This document shows positions 1 through 10,164 of a DNA stretch of 64,000 bases, piece after piece. The position numbers were made by a program, and so were the translations under genes. This DNA is from Gammaproteobacteria bacterium (GTDB lineage Bacteria > Pseudomonadota > Gammaproteobacteria > Pseudomonadales > Pseudomonadaceae): contig JAHJYA010000049.1 of the NCBI GenBank assembly GCA_018826895.1, positions 23,967 to 87,966 of the forward strand, read 5' to 3'. The notes below the pieces were generated by a model that saw only the letters and a program-made list of their open reading frames with translations, was not told the DNA's origin and ran no database searches. The stretch's first letter is position 1. Each line of letters opens with the position of its first letter.

Positions 1-1
1 C

Positions 2-1102
2 AGCCTCGCTGAGGCCCTCGGCCGGGCAACGGTGGTCGTCAACATCATGTCCAACGCGGTGATCGAGGCTGCCTTGGCGCGCCGGCCAATTATCTATGTC
101 AATGCGGGTGAGGACGTGGATGTTTTTTCCCAGGAGCGCTTCCTGGGGCGACGCGTATCCTCGCTGGAAGATTTCTCTGCACGAATGGCCGAAGTCGCTG
201 CTTCTCATGGTGCATGCGTAGCCCGCTCTGCTGCACTGGCTGAATACCATCTCGCCCATGGTTGTGAGGGTTTGGCGCATTGCCTGTCACTGCTGCAGGT
301 GTTGCAGGCTGGTGGTGAAATCAATGGAGTGGCCTTGCCGGGGCATGGTCAGGTAGGGCATCGCTCGGAAGGCCGAGAGCGCTGTTTCGAGCGTGCCTAT
401 GTGATCAACCTGGACCATCGCCAAGACCGCTGGCTGCAGATGCTGAGCACCCTGGAGAAGGTAGGTATCGCTGCCGAGCGATTCTCCGCAGTCGATTTTG
501 CCGCCCTTGCCGCCAGTAATGATTCGCCCTCCGCCGAGTTGGATGCATTCCTCAAACGAGTGGATGGCGTGCGGCCGAGCAACGAGCACAAGTTGCGGGC
601 GACCTGGGCCTGCATGCGCAGTCATCTGGCGATCATTCGCATGGCCAAGGAACAAGGCCTGTCTTCAGTGCTGATCCTGGAGGATGACTGCGAGTTCGAA
701 CCTTATTCGAGAGCGGTGCTTGCTCGTGTCGAGCGCCAGCTGCAGACGCGTTCCTGGCAGATGCTTTATCTGGGAGGGACCCTCAAGAAGGGTGGGCAGC
801 GAACGGGTGTGTCAACAAATCTAATGCAGGTGAGCCGGGTCCGGCTCGCTCATGCCTACGTCGTTCGCGCAGCATTGTATGACCGAATACTGGCGGAGGC
901 CCCGGCCTCTGGCCTACCGCTCGACTGGTATTACTCCGAGTGCCTGCTGCCCTCTGTTGAGGCGTATATGGTCAAGCCGATCTTGGCCAATCAGCGACTG
1001 TTCGACATGAGTGATATCGAGCAGGTTGAGCGACATCCCAAGTTCAAGACGCGCCAGGCGATCAGGCGTTGTCTGGCAAAAATTCGTTACGGACGCAGTT
1101 GA
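2..1102 (+). CDS. Glycosyltransferase family 25 (LPS biosynthesis) protein, 5'-truncated by window edge; has an extra N-terminal region
   Basis: Frame is open from base 2 (SLAEALGRATVVVNIMSN...). C-terminal part has GT25-like AYVINLDHRQDRW...LEDDCEF motifs. Confidence 0.75.
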   Translation, partial: SLAEALGRATVVVNIMSNAVIEAALARRPIIYVNAGEDVDVFSQERFLGRRVSSLEDFSARMAEVAASHGACVARSAALAEYHLAHGCEGLAHCLSLLQVLQAGGEINGVALPGHGQVGHRSEGRERCFERAYVINLDHRQDRWLQMLSTLEKVGIAAERFSAVDFAALAASNDSPSAELDAFLKRVDGVRPSNEHKLRATWACMRSHLAIIRMAKEQGLSSVLILEDDCEFEPYSRAVLARVERQLQTRSWQMLYLGGTLKKGGQRTGVSTNLMQVSRVRLAHAYVVRAALYDRILAEAPASGLPLDWYYSECLLPSVEAYMVKPILANQRLFDMSDIEQVERHPKFKTRQAIRRCLAKIRYGRS

Positions 1103-2292
1103 TGCACGCAACTATCAGGCGCCTGTCGCCATTAGCTACAACCAATCCTTATTTGGGGGCCTGGCTCGCCTTTGGGTTGGCCTGGTTCCTCCTCGGCATG
1201 CTGTTTCTGCCGAACAGCAAGCTGTACCACCAAGGGTTGATCCTTTTTCTGTGGCTGCCTGGGCTGGCTGCCTACCGGCCTGGGCTTTGGCAGCAACTGG
1301 GTTGGGATCGCTGGTTGCTCAGCGCCGTGCTGGCCTTTGCAGGTTGGAGTTTGCTGTCCATGTTGTGGGGGGGCGACTCCGGGTTGATCAAGGAGATGCT
1401 GTATGTCGGCTTGACCGTGCAAGCCTTGGCGCTCCTAGGCAGCATTTACCGAGAACGGTTTTGGCCGCTTCTGGCCTGCATCGTGTTGGTCGGTGGCCTG
1501 TGGGTTGGCTGGTTTATCCTGTCTTTTTACGTGCTACAGGGTATGCCGCTAAATGCGCGACTGGTTGGCGGCGGTGTTCTTGATCATCCGATCCTGGCAG
1601 CCCAGGTCGTAGGCGGCTTGGGCATACTGTTGTGGTTTCTTCGACGTAGCCTGCCAGCCAATTTGCAAGGTTGGGTATGGCTACTCGGCTGTGGTTTATG
1701 CCTGGCTTTTGTTGTGCTTTCGCGCAGCAAGGGACCGATGCTCGCGGTGGTAGCTACGCTGGTTCTGTCCTGCCTATGGATGCCGGGGCGGCGTATCCAG
1801 GTGTTTTCTTGTCTGGTCGTTGTAGGAGCCGCATCGGCAATTCTGGCTTTCCCGGAGTTTCTCTTGCGCGGTGGCCTTTCCTACCGCCCCGATCTACTGC
1901 GTGATGCCTGGACGCTCTTTCTCCAGAATCCCTGGCTCGGGCTGGGAGCCGGTGCCGAATATCAACTCACAGTCGTGCAGATAGAGCGAGTATTCGAGCA
2001 TGCCCATAACCTGTTTATGCATGTTCTTCTGCAATTGGGGGGGCCTGGGTTGGCCTTGTGGGGGTTGATGCTGGCCATTGTTGCCATGCGAGCCTGGCGC
2101 GCGCGTGAAACTATGGCAGGACGGGCACTGTGCGGGCTACTTTGCTTCTCTGGTCTGGCGCTGCTTTCGGATGGTGTTGGGCCTTGGATAAAGCCTAGGG
2201 AGGAGTGGTTTACGGTTTGGCTTCCGGTTCTTCTGTGCTTTGCACAGTATGCGAGCACGTGTACGCAGAGCTGCGATAAGAGAACTGTATGA
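1102..2292 (+). CDS. O-antigen ligase-like (WaaL/Wzy family) multi-spanning membrane protein
   Basis: Hydrophobic multi-TM protein with a ligase-like loop (GLGAGAEYQ...EHAHNLFMHVLLQLGGPGLALW). Probable ATG at 1102 overlaps the upstream TGA (TGATG); the track ORF starts at TTG 1069. Confidence 0.75.
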   Translation: MHATIRRLSPLATTNPYLGAWLAFGLAWFLLGMLFLPNSKLYHQGLILFLWLPGLAAYRPGLWQQLGWDRWLLSAVLAFAGWSLLSMLWGGDSGLIKEMLYVGLTVQALALLGSIYRERFWPLLACIVLVGGLWVGWFILSFYVLQGMPLNARLVGGGVLDHPILAAQVVGGLGILLWFLRRSLPANLQGWVWLLGCGLCLAFVVLSRSKGPMLAVVATLVLSCLWMPGRRIQVFSCLVVVGAASAILAFPEFLLRGGLSYRPDLLRDAWTLFLQNPWLGLGAGAEYQLTVVQIERVFEHAHNLFMHVLLQLGGPGLALWGLMLAIVAMRAWRARETMAGRALCGLLCFSGLALLSDGVGPWIKPREEWFTVWLPVLLCFAQYASTCTQSCDKRTV

Positions 2293-2344
2293 TTAGCTTG
2301 GCTGTTCACGCGCCTTGCGGGAAATTCTTCTAGGGATTGTCAGG

Positions 2345-3070
2345 ATGATTGCGCGCAAACTTCACTACTGCTGGTTTGGCGGTCGGCCCCTGCCGCTGCA
2401 GGCCAGACTTTGTCTAGCCTCTTGGGCCTATTACCTACCCGAGTACGAAGTGGTGCGCTGGGATGAGCAGCGCTTCGATCCTGATAGCCATCCTTTTACC
2501 GCTGCCGCTTATGCTGCTGGGCGTTACGCTTTCGTTTCAGATTACGTGCGGATGCTCGCCTTATTGCAGCAAGGCGGTATCTATCTGGATGTCGATGTCG
2601 AGGTGTTAGGTTCGCTGGACGGCTGCCTCGATGTAGATTTCTTCATTGGTCTTGAGGATCGCCAGCGCTTTGCCACTTCACTTATCGGCACGGTAGCGGG
2701 GCATTGGTTGCCTGAGCGGATGCTGGCCTACTACGACCAAAATACATTTGCCATAGAGCGGGTTTCCGAACTGGTCAATGTCAACGAAGTCAGTCAGTTG
2801 CTTATGCAGCGGGGGTTTGTAGGCGAGGGTAAGGATGAGCGCATAGGTGCTGAGCAGGTTTATGCCATAGGTTGTTTTGGTGCAGCCAAGCAGCATCTGG
2901 TTTGCACTGATCGGGTCTATGCGCGCCACCTATTCGCCGGGACCTGGCGCTCTGGACGTAAGAAGGGTGGGCTAAGTAGAGCCTGGCGCTGGTTGCGCAA
3001 GCTTCCAGAAACCCTCAGGGCGTGGGGGCGGCTGGGGTACTATCGCATGGCTGTGCAGTTGCGCAGGTAG
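2345..3070 (+). CDS. GT32-like glycosyltransferase (DXD sugar-binding region, capsular polysaccharide synthesis type)
   Basis: IARKLHYCWFGG...LPEYEVVRWDE...GGIYLDVDVEVL DXD motif. Start at ATG 2345 preferred over the ORF start at 2315. Confidence 0.8.
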   Translation: MIARKLHYCWFGGRPLPLQARLCLASWAYYLPEYEVVRWDEQRFDPDSHPFTAAAYAAGRYAFVSDYVRMLALLQQGGIYLDVDVEVLGSLDGCLDVDFFIGLEDRQRFATSLIGTVAGHWLPERMLAYYDQNTFAIERVSELVNVNEVSQLLMQRGFVGEGKDERIGAEQVYAIGCFGAAKQHLVCTDRVYARHLFAGTWRSGRKKGGLSRAWRWLRKLPETLRAWGRLGYYRMAVQLRR

Positions 3071-3089
3071 CGAGTCTCAAAGGCTCCTA

Positions 3090-3719
3090 TTATTTCCGTA
3101 GTGTGGAGGTGTCCGTATGGACACTTTCCCAATAAAGCTGCTCCAGCTTTCCTAGGGGGAAGTGCTGAAGCTTGCTGCGGACCAAATAATTTTGCAAGTG
3201 ACGAAAATTTCGTCTGATATGCCAGCGCGATAAGGGAAGTATCTTTCTGCGCAAGTCAAGAATATCAATCAGACCGAACTGCCCGTCATTCATTCGCAAG
3301 ATGTTGCCTAGATGCAGTGAGCGAAAGTAGATATGTCGTGCATGCAAGTGAGCGATGAAACGCGCGAGCTCTGGCAATAACTGCTCTAGCCTCTGGGGGT
3401 CATTCTTCAGTAGTTGTTCAAGAGAGCTACCTGGCAGTGGCTGGTAAATACAGGCACTAAGGCCTATGGCGCGATCCAGCCACAGCACCTCACTGATTTG
3501 TGGCGCCGCAATACCATGCTGATGTAGCAGCGTGGCGTTGCGGGAAAACCGCTGCGCAGGGGGGAGCAAGCGGGCAAGGGCGGTCGCCCGGCGAGTGTGA
3601 AAGATTTTCAGGAAGCGACCGTCGCTAAGGCGCACAACCTTAGGACCGCGGGCATCCTCTTCCAACACCTTGCCGCTGGCTAGCCAGCTTTCCAATTCCT
3701 GCGCTGTTACAATCCGCAT
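3090..3719 (-). CDS. LPS kinase-like / 'toluene tolerance' family protein (kinase fold)
   Basis: Kinase-like FRSLHLGNIL...LIDILDLR segments; adjacent to msbA as in other pseudomonads. Confidence 0.65.
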   Translation of the reverse strand: MRIVTAQELESWLASGKVLEEDARGPKVVRLSDGRFLKIFHTRRATALARLLPPAQRFSRNATLLHQHGIAAPQISEVLWLDRAIGLSACIYQPLPGSSLEQLLKNDPQRLEQLLPELARFIAHLHARHIYFRSLHLGNILRMNDGQFGLIDILDLRRKILPLSRWHIRRNFRHLQNYLVRSKLQHFPLGKLEQLYWESVHTDTSTLRK

Positions 3720-3754
3720 CGTTTTCCTCTAGCCAGTCGTGTGGGGCTTGCCGA

Positions 3755-5572
3755 ATGTCCAATTCTACCCAGCAATCCAGTCTCAAGGTGTATTTGCGGT
3801 TGCTGCGCTATGTCGTGCCGTACTGGGGGATCTTCTCCGTCAGCCTGCTGGGCTTTCTGATCTTCGCCTCGACTCAGCCCATGCTTGGCTACATGCTGAA
3901 GTTTTTCGTCGACGGATTGAGCAATCCGAATGCCGGGCTTTTCTCTGAAGTGCCCTGGCTCTTGGAGTACTTCCCTTGGCTTGCCAAGCTCAAGCTGTTG
4001 CAGGCTGTGCCTTTGCTGATTGTATTGATTGCTTTATGGCAGGGCGTAGGGTCGTTTCTGGGCAACTACTTTCTGGCCAAGGTTTCGCTCGGGCTGGTGC
4101 AAGACCTGCGTGTGGCGCTGTTCAACAGTATGCTCAGCCTACCTAACCGCTATTTTGACAACCACAATTCCGGGCACCTGATTTCTCGCATCACCTATAA
4201 CGTGACCATGGTGACTGGGGCGGCGACGGATGCGATTAAAGTGGTTGTTCGCGAAGGCATGACGGTGGTGTTTCTATTCGCCACCCTGCTATGGATGAAC
4301 TGGCGCCTGACCCTGGTGATGGTAGCGATTCTCCCAATAATCGGTTTGATGGTGACCAGCACCAGCAAGAAATTTCGCAAGCAAAGTAAGAAAATCCAGT
4401 TGGCGATGGGTGATGTCACCCATGTCACCTCGGAAACCATTCAAGGTTATCGTGTGGTGCGCAGCTTCGGTGGTGAGCAGTACGAGCAGCAGCGCTTTCT
4501 CGATGCAAGCGAGGACAACAAGAACAAGCAGTTGAAGATGGTCAAGACCAACGCGGTCTACACCCCATCCTTGCAGTTGGTGATCTACAGCGCTATGGCC
4601 GTGCTGATGTTCTTGGTGCTGTGGTTACGCGGTGATGCGTCTGCGGGTGATTTGGTGGCCTACATCACCCTGGCCGGGTTGCTACCCAAGCCGATTCGCC
4701 AGCTGTCCGAGGTCAGTTCGACTATTCAGAAGGGCGTGGCCGGTGCCGAAAGTATCTTCGAGCAACTCGACGAGGCGCCGGAAATCGATCAGGGTACGCA
4801 GACTCGTGAGCGTATTACTGGGCGCCTCGAAGTACGTGATCTTAACTTCAGCTACCCCGGCAGTGAAAAAGCAGTGCTTAGCGACATCTCCTTTAGCGTC
4901 GAACCAGGCCAGATGGTGGCGCTGGTGGGCCGCTCCGGTAGCGGTAAATCAACGCTGGCCAACCTGATTCCGCGCTTCTACCAGCATGAGCAGGGGCAGA
5001 TCCTGCTCGATGGCTTGGCGATTGAGGAGTACACCCTGCGTAACCTGCGTCGGCACATTGCGCTGGTCACTCAGCATGTCACCTTGTTCAACGACAGCGT
5101 GGCGAACAATATCGCTTATGGCGACCTGGCCGGCGCGCCGCTGGAAGCCATCCAGCAGGCGGCTCGTGATGCCTTCGCCGATGAGTTCATCGAGAAGATG
5201 CCACAGGGCTACGACACCTTGGTCGGCGAGAACGGTGTGCTGCTCTCCGGTGGTCAGCGTCAGCGCCTGGCGATTGCCCGTGCGCTGCTCAAGGATGCGC
5301 CGCTGCTGGTGCTCGATGAGGCGACCTCGGCGCTTGATACCGAATCCGAGCGGCATATCCAGGGCGCTCTGGACCGGGTGATGACTGGGCGTACCACGCT
5401 GGTTATCGCCCATCGGCTGTCGACCATCGAGAAGGCCGATCTGATTCTGGTCATGGACCAGGGGCGGATCGTCGAGCGCGGCACCCATACCGAGTTGCTG
5501 GCGCTCAATGGCTTTTATGCTCGCCTGCATGCCATGGGACTGGATGACAGCGCACCCTTGGGTATCGCCTGA
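3755..5572 (+). CDS. msbA: Lipid A export permease/ATP-binding protein MsbA
   Basis: 605 aa ABC exporter; Walker [10 protein letters not shown], signature LSGGQRQR, Walker [13 protein letters not shown]. Confidence 0.95.
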   Translation: MSNSTQQSSLKVYLRLLRYVVPYWGIFSVSLLGFLIFASTQPMLGYMLKFFVDGLSNPNAGLFSEVPWLLEYFPWLAKLKLLQAVPLLIVLIALWQGVGSFLGNYFLAKVSLGLVQDLRVALFNSMLSLPNRYFDNHNSGHLISRITYNVTMVTGAATDAIKVVVREGMTVVFLFATLLWMNWRLTLVMVAILPIIGLMVTSTSKKFRKQSKKIQLAMGDVTHVTSETIQGYRVVRSFGGEQYEQQRFLDASEDNKNKQLKMVKTNAVYTPSLQLVIYSAMAVLMFLVLWLRGDASAGDLVAYITLAGLLPKPIRQLSEVSSTIQKGVAGAESIFEQLDEAPEIDQGTQTRERITGRLEVRDLNFSYPGSEKAVLSDISFSVEPGQMVALVGRSGSGKSTLANLIPRFYQHEQGQILLDGLAIEEYTLRNLRRHIALVTQHVTLFNDSVANNIAYGDLAGAPLEAIQQAARDAFADEFIEKMPQGYDTLVGENGVLLSGGQRQRLAIARALLKDAPLLVLDEATSALDTESERHIQGALDRVMTGRTTLVIAHRLSTIEKADLILVMDQGRIVERGTHTELLALNGFYARLHAMGLDDSAPLGIA

Positions 5573-5610
5573 TAAACTATGCACCCGCCACCAGAGGCTC
5601 TGGAGTTGCC

Positions 5611-7035
5611 ATGAAGTTGTCCATGCCCCGTTTCGACCAAGCGCCCGTTCTCGTGGTGGGCGATGTCATGCTCGACCGTTATTGGCATGGCGGTACCTCG
5701 CGCATCTCTCCGGAGGCGCCAGTGCCGGTGGTCAAGGTCGAGCAGATCGAAGACCGTCCCGGGGGCGCTGCCAACGTTGCCTTGAATATCGCAGCCCTCG
5801 GCGCACCGGCCTTTCTAGTGGGTGTGACCGGGCGTGACGAGGCCTCCGAGAGTCTGGCCGACAGCCTGCAAGCGGCGGGCGTGCAGACGCGTTTCCAGTT
5901 CATTGACGACCAGCCAACCATCGTCAAGCTACGAGTGATGAGCCGGCATCAGCAATTGCTGCGCATGGATTTCGAAGAACCGTTTCGTACCGACACCGCC
6001 GCCCTGGCTGCAGATGTCGATGGCATGCTTTCCGGGGTCAAGGTGTTGGTGCTCTCCGATTACGGCAAGGGCGCGTTGCAGAATCACCAGGCTCTGATTC
6101 AGCTGGCCCGTGCCCGCGGTATTCCAGTGCTGGCCGATCCCAAAGGCAAGGATTTCTCGATCTACCGTGGCGCCAGCCTGATTACCCCGAATCTCAGTGA
6201 GTTCGAGCTGATTGTTGGCGGTTGCGCTGATGAGGCCGAGCTGGTCAGCAAGGGCGCTGCGCTGATGCGTGATCTGGACCTCGGTGCACTGCTGGTGACC
6301 CGTGGCGAGCACGGCATGACCCTGTTGCGCCCACAGCACGCACCGCTGCACCTGCCGGCGCGCGCGCGCGAGGTGTTTGACGTCACCGGCGCTGGTGACA
6401 CGGTGATCTCGACACTGGCCGCAGCCATTGCCGCAGGTGAAGAGCTGCCCCAGGCCGTGGCCCTGGCCAACCTGGCTGCCGGCATCGTCGTCGGCAAGCT
6501 GGGCACGGCGGCCATCAGTGCGCCTGAGCTACGTCGCGCGGTGCAGCGCGAAGAGGGTTCTGAGCGCGGCGTGTTGAGCCTGGACCAACTGCTGTGCTCC
6601 ATCGAAGATGCCCGCGCCCATGGCGAGCGCATTGTGTTCACCAATGGCTGCTTCGACATTCTGCACGCCGGGCATGTCACCTACCTGGAACAGGCCCGCG
6701 CCCAGGGCGACCGGCTGGTGCTGGCGGTCAACGACGATGCTTCGGTCAGTCGTCTAAAAGGCCCAGGTCGGCCGATCAATTCGGTCGACCGGCGCATGGC
6801 CGTATTGGCCGGTTTGGGCGCCGTGGATTGGGTGGTGAGCTTCAGCGAAGACACCCCTGAACGTCTGCTCAAACAGGTGCAGCCGGACATTCTGGTCAAG
6901 GGTGGCGACTACGGCGTCGATCAGGTAGTGGGCGCCGATATCGTCACCGCTTATGGTGGCGAGGTGCGCGTGCTGGGTCTGGTGGAAAACAGCTCGACCA
7001 CGGCCATCGTCGAGAAGATCCGCCGCCAGGATTGA
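5611..7035 (+). CDS. hldE: Bifunctional D-glycero-beta-D-manno-heptose-7-phosphate kinase / heptose 1-phosphate adenylyltransferase
   Basis: PfkB kinase ([22 protein letters not shown]) fused to a nucleotidyltransferase domain ([20 protein letters not shown]). Confidence 0.95.
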   Translation: MKLSMPRFDQAPVLVVGDVMLDRYWHGGTSRISPEAPVPVVKVEQIEDRPGGAANVALNIAALGAPAFLVGVTGRDEASESLADSLQAAGVQTRFQFIDDQPTIVKLRVMSRHQQLLRMDFEEPFRTDTAALAADVDGMLSGVKVLVLSDYGKGALQNHQALIQLARARGIPVLADPKGKDFSIYRGASLITPNLSEFELIVGGCADEAELVSKGAALMRDLDLGALLVTRGEHGMTLLRPQHAPLHLPARAREVFDVTGAGDTVISTLAAAIAAGEELPQAVALANLAAGIVVGKLGTAAISAPELRRAVQREEGSERGVLSLDQLLCSIEDARAHGERIVFTNGCFDILHAGHVTYLEQARAQGDRLVLAVNDDASVSRLKGPGRPINSVDRRMAVLAGLGAVDWVVSFSEDTPERLLKQVQPDILVKGGDYGVDQVVGADIVTAYGGEVRVLGLVENSSTTAIVEKIRRQD

Positions 7036-7044
7036 TTCAGAGCC

Positions 7045-7072
7045 GGGTGCCCATGGTCTGCATGGGCTACCC
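7045..7072. terminator. Hairpin between convergent hldE and the 7086 gene
   Basis: GGGTGCCCATG gtctg CATGGGCTACCC, one bulge; no clear U-tract. Confidence 0.4.
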
Positions 7073-7085
7073 AGCTGCTGAGCGC

Positions 7086-8003
7086 TTAGCCAACCTTGCG
7101 CTTTATCGCTTTGTTGGTCTTGAGAGTGTCCAGGCCCTGTTGCGCCACCCAGTCGCGCCAGCGAATGCGCTCTTCACGCACCACCCAGCCTTCCTGCGGC
7201 GCAAAGCTTTCCGCAAGCCATAGGCCGCGAGTAGAGGCGCTTTTCAACAAGCCGTTTTTCAGTGTCAGCAGTTCGGCGGTTGGGCGGCCCTGCTCCAGTG
7301 GAATCAGGTACAGGTCCGGACGGGCACGGTCGAGGCGGGCAATCAACTGACCGTCTTCAAAGCATTCATCCACATGAAACAGGCTCAACTGGCGAGTTTC
7401 GCGCGGCAGCTCCAGTTGCATGTCGTAGACCAGTTGCAGGGATGCTGTGGGCAGGTGCACGTACGCGCGCGGGCGTTCCAGCAGTGTCATGTTGGCGCAC
7501 TGTACCGGGCGGGCGGCGCCGGACAATGGGCTGAGGCGAAACTGCACGGCTTCGCGGTAGTGCAGGGTGCTCTGATAAGGCGTCGGTAGCCAGGTATCGC
7601 CGAAGCGTCCGGCCAGCCAACCCTCAGGGGTTTCCAGCAGGCACTCCTCGGCCACTTCCTGAATGGCGGTGAGCAGCGGCAAGTTTAGCTCGTGGGCCGG
7701 CACGTAGCCGGAAATCAGCTTGAGCACTACATCACCCCGGTCCTGCCGGCGCTGACGCACCAGTACCCAGTAATCCTTGCCCTGCCAACTGAGGGTCAGG
7801 CGCACCGAGACGCCGAGGTTGGCCAGTTCGATAGCGAAGCGCTGCGGGTCGCTGACCTCGACGGGGCGGCGCCGTTCGAGCATTTCAGTGAAGTTCAGCG
7901 GGCGTCCCAGGCTCTGGTAGCTCAGCCCGTCGGTGCTGGCTTCTACGTACAACGGCAGGGTCTTGAAAGCGGTGGGGTTCTTGCGAATCAGCGTGCGCGG
8001 CAT
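7086..8003 (-). CDS. Conserved uncharacterized protein with a NUDIX-box-like segment
   Basis: Start MPRTLIRKNPTAFKTLPL at 8003; AIQEVAEECLLETPEGWL is weakly NUDIX-like. Confidence 0.6.
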   Translation of the reverse strand: MPRTLIRKNPTAFKTLPLYVEASTDGLSYQSLGRPLNFTEMLERRRPVEVSDPQRFAIELANLGVSVRLTLSWQGKDYWVLVRQRRQDRGDVVLKLISGYVPAHELNLPLLTAIQEVAEECLLETPEGWLAGRFGDTWLPTPYQSTLHYREAVQFRLSPLSGAARPVQCANMTLLERPRAYVHLPTASLQLVYDMQLELPRETRQLSLFHVDECFEDGQLIARLDRARPDLYLIPLEQGRPTAELLTLKNGLLKSASTRGLWLAESFAPQEGWVVREERIRWRDWVAQQGLDTLKTNKAIKRKVG

Positions 8004-8103
8004 ATCGGCTCCTTCTTGCGTTGGGGTCGGCCGCCGAGGCGGCATGGGCAGCGTGGTTCTCGATGCAGGCAGTGGTGTCTGCTTTCGTGATCAGGTGTCT
8101 GGC

Positions 8104-8943
8104 TTACTCGCAGCCGCGCGTGCAGCGGCAACAGACCCTAACACTAGCGCGAATTATCGCGGCAGCTGTACTCACATTGTGTGACAGATGGTGTGGGTTG
8201 ATGGTGCCGACGATGGCACTGGCCGCCGCCGGGTGGCTGAAGATCAGGCGGAAACTGGCCTGGACCGGGTCTTCGCCGTTTTGCAGGCAGGCGTGGCCGC
8301 TGGCCAGGGCTTTCTTGATCAGGATTGCCTTGCCGTGTTCTGCGGCGTAGTCGAGCACCGGGCGTTCGGCTTGCTCGTTGAGGTTGTAGGTGACCATGGC
8401 GCAGTCACCGCTGACCAACGCCTGCAGGCCGCCGGCGACGGTTTTACCGGAGAGGCCGTAGCCGCGAATCTTGCCCTCGGTCTTGAGTGCCGCGAGGGTG
8501 TCGTAGACCCCAGCCTGCAGGGCGTCCAGATCATTGCCGTCGGAATGCACCAGCACCAGGTCGATGACATCGGTTTCCAGGCGCTTGAGGCTGCGCTCCA
8601 CCGAGAAGCGCGTGTGGGCGGCGGAAAAATCGAAGTGCGAGTGACCATTGTCGAACTCCTCACCGACCTTGCTGACGATCACCCAGTCCTGCCGTTGCCC
8701 GCGCAGCAGCGGGCCGAGGCGGGTTTCGCTGCTGCCGTAGGCGGGCGCGGTGTCGATCAGGTTGATGCCCAGGTCGCGGGCCTGGTCGAGCAGGCGGCGC
8801 ACGCTGGCGTCATCGGGGATGGTGAAGCCGTTGGGGTATTTCACCCCCTGGTCACGGCCGAATTTGACGGTGCCCAAACCCAGTGGCGAGACCCTCAGGC
8901 CGGTGCTGCCCAGTGGGCGATGCAGGTCGTGCAAGCTGGTCAT
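8104..8943 (-). CDS. Aldo/keto reductase
   Basis: GSTGLRVSPLGLGTVKFG...LIDTAPAYGSSETRLG...DVIDLVLVHSDG...GYGLSGKT. Confidence 0.85.
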   Translation of the reverse strand: MTSLHDLHRPLGSTGLRVSPLGLGTVKFGRDQGVKYPNGFTIPDDASVRRLLDQARDLGINLIDTAPAYGSSETRLGPLLRGQRQDWVIVSKVGEEFDNGHSHFDFSAAHTRFSVERSLKRLETDVIDLVLVHSDGNDLDALQAGVYDTLAALKTEGKIRGYGLSGKTVAGGLQALVSGDCAMVTYNLNEQAERPVLDYAAEHGKAILIKKALASGHACLQNGEDPVQASFRLIFSHPAAASAIVGTINPHHLSHNVSTAAAIIRASVRVCCRCTRGCE

Positions 8944-10115
8944 GGCAATAGGGTCTCCCAAACGGGCAGCGCCAGGGGCGGGCGCGGCAACGCGGGCAGA
9001 GGCGGCTGCGCTTGCGGAACGATGGCGTCGCGCTGCAGGGCAGCCAGGACGCGGTCGGCGAAGTCCGGCGCCAGGGCCAGTTTGGTCGGCCAGCCGACCA
9101 GCAGGCGCTGTTGCTCGGCCAGGAAGGCATTATCCGGACGCACCAGGCCGGACTGCGCCGGCTCGGCGCGGTCGACACGCAGCGTGGCCCAGCGTGTTTC
9201 GCGCTGGTCGACCCAGGGCAGCAGCTCGGCCATTTCCTTTTGCGCGGCGCGGATCTGCGCCGCTTCGTCGCGGGCCACGCCGTCGGCTTCGGCCAGGTCG
9301 CCGCCGAGGTACCAGACCCACTGACCATCGGCCGCTGGGTGGGTGGTCACGGTTACGCGCGGTTTTGGTCCGCCGCCCAGGCAGTGGGCATACAGCGGTT
9401 TCAGCGCCGGGCCCTTGGCCAGCACCATGTGCAGCGGGCGCAGTTGCTGTTTGGGCTGCTCGACTCCGAGCGCGGCGAGCAACTCGGCATTGCCGGCGCC
9501 GGCGCTGAGCACCACGCGCTGGGCGCGGATTTCCCGGCCATCGACGCGCAGGCCACAGAGCCCGTTGTCGTCGTGCAGCGGCTCGATGTGCTCGCCGGCC
9601 AGCAGGCTGTCGCCGGCCAGTTCGGCCAGGCGTGCGACCAGGCTGGGCGCGTCGAGTACCAGCTCGGCCAGGCGGTAGACCTTACCCTTGAATTTGGGGT
9701 GCTGCAGGGCCGGCGGCAGGGCCTCGCCCTTGACCTGATCAACGCGCCCGCGCACCGCTTTGCTGGCGAAGAAACTGGTGATATTGCCGGCCAGGCTGCC
9801 GGGCGACCACAGGTAATGCGCATCGGAGAGCAGGCGTACGCCGCGCAGGTCCAACTCGCCGTTGCCGTCCAGGGCTTCGCGCCAGCGCCGCGGCATGTCG
9901 GCAATCGCTTCGGAGGCGCCGGTCAACGCACCGTGCAGCGCGTACTTGGCGCCGCCGTGGATGATGCCCTGGGATTTCAGGCTCTGCCCGCCGCCCAGAC
10001 TGGCGCGTTCCACCAGCACGGTGGCATAGCCCAGGCGGCGCAACCGCGCATTCAGCCAGAGGCCGGCGATACCGCCGCCTACGATCAGGATGTCAGTGCT
10101 CAGCGCCTCGGTCAT
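8940..10115 (-). CDS. FAD-dependent oxidoreductase (DAO family)
   Basis: N-terminal Rossmann motif DILIVGGGIAGLWLNARLRRLGYATVLVE; stop overlaps the aldo/keto reductase start. Confidence 0.85.
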   Translation of the reverse strand: MTEALSTDILIVGGGIAGLWLNARLRRLGYATVLVERASLGGGQSLKSQGIIHGGAKYALHGALTGASEAIADMPRRWREALDGNGELDLRGVRLLSDAHYLWSPGSLAGNITSFFASKAVRGRVDQVKGEALPPALQHPKFKGKVYRLAELVLDAPSLVARLAELAGDSLLAGEHIEPLHDDNGLCGLRVDGREIRAQRVVLSAGAGNAELLAALGVEQPKQQLRPLHMVLAKGPALKPLYAHCLGGGPKPRVTVTTHPAADGQWVWYLGGDLAEADGVARDEAAQIRAAQKEMAELLPWVDQRETRWATLRVDRAEPAQSGLVRPDNAFLAEQQRLLVGWPTKLALAPDFADRVLAALQRDAIVPQAQPPLPALPRPPLALPVWETLLP

Positions 10116-10164
10116 GGACCCATCTCGTCGGGAAAACAGGCGCGCAGTATAACCCGAGGTTTGC

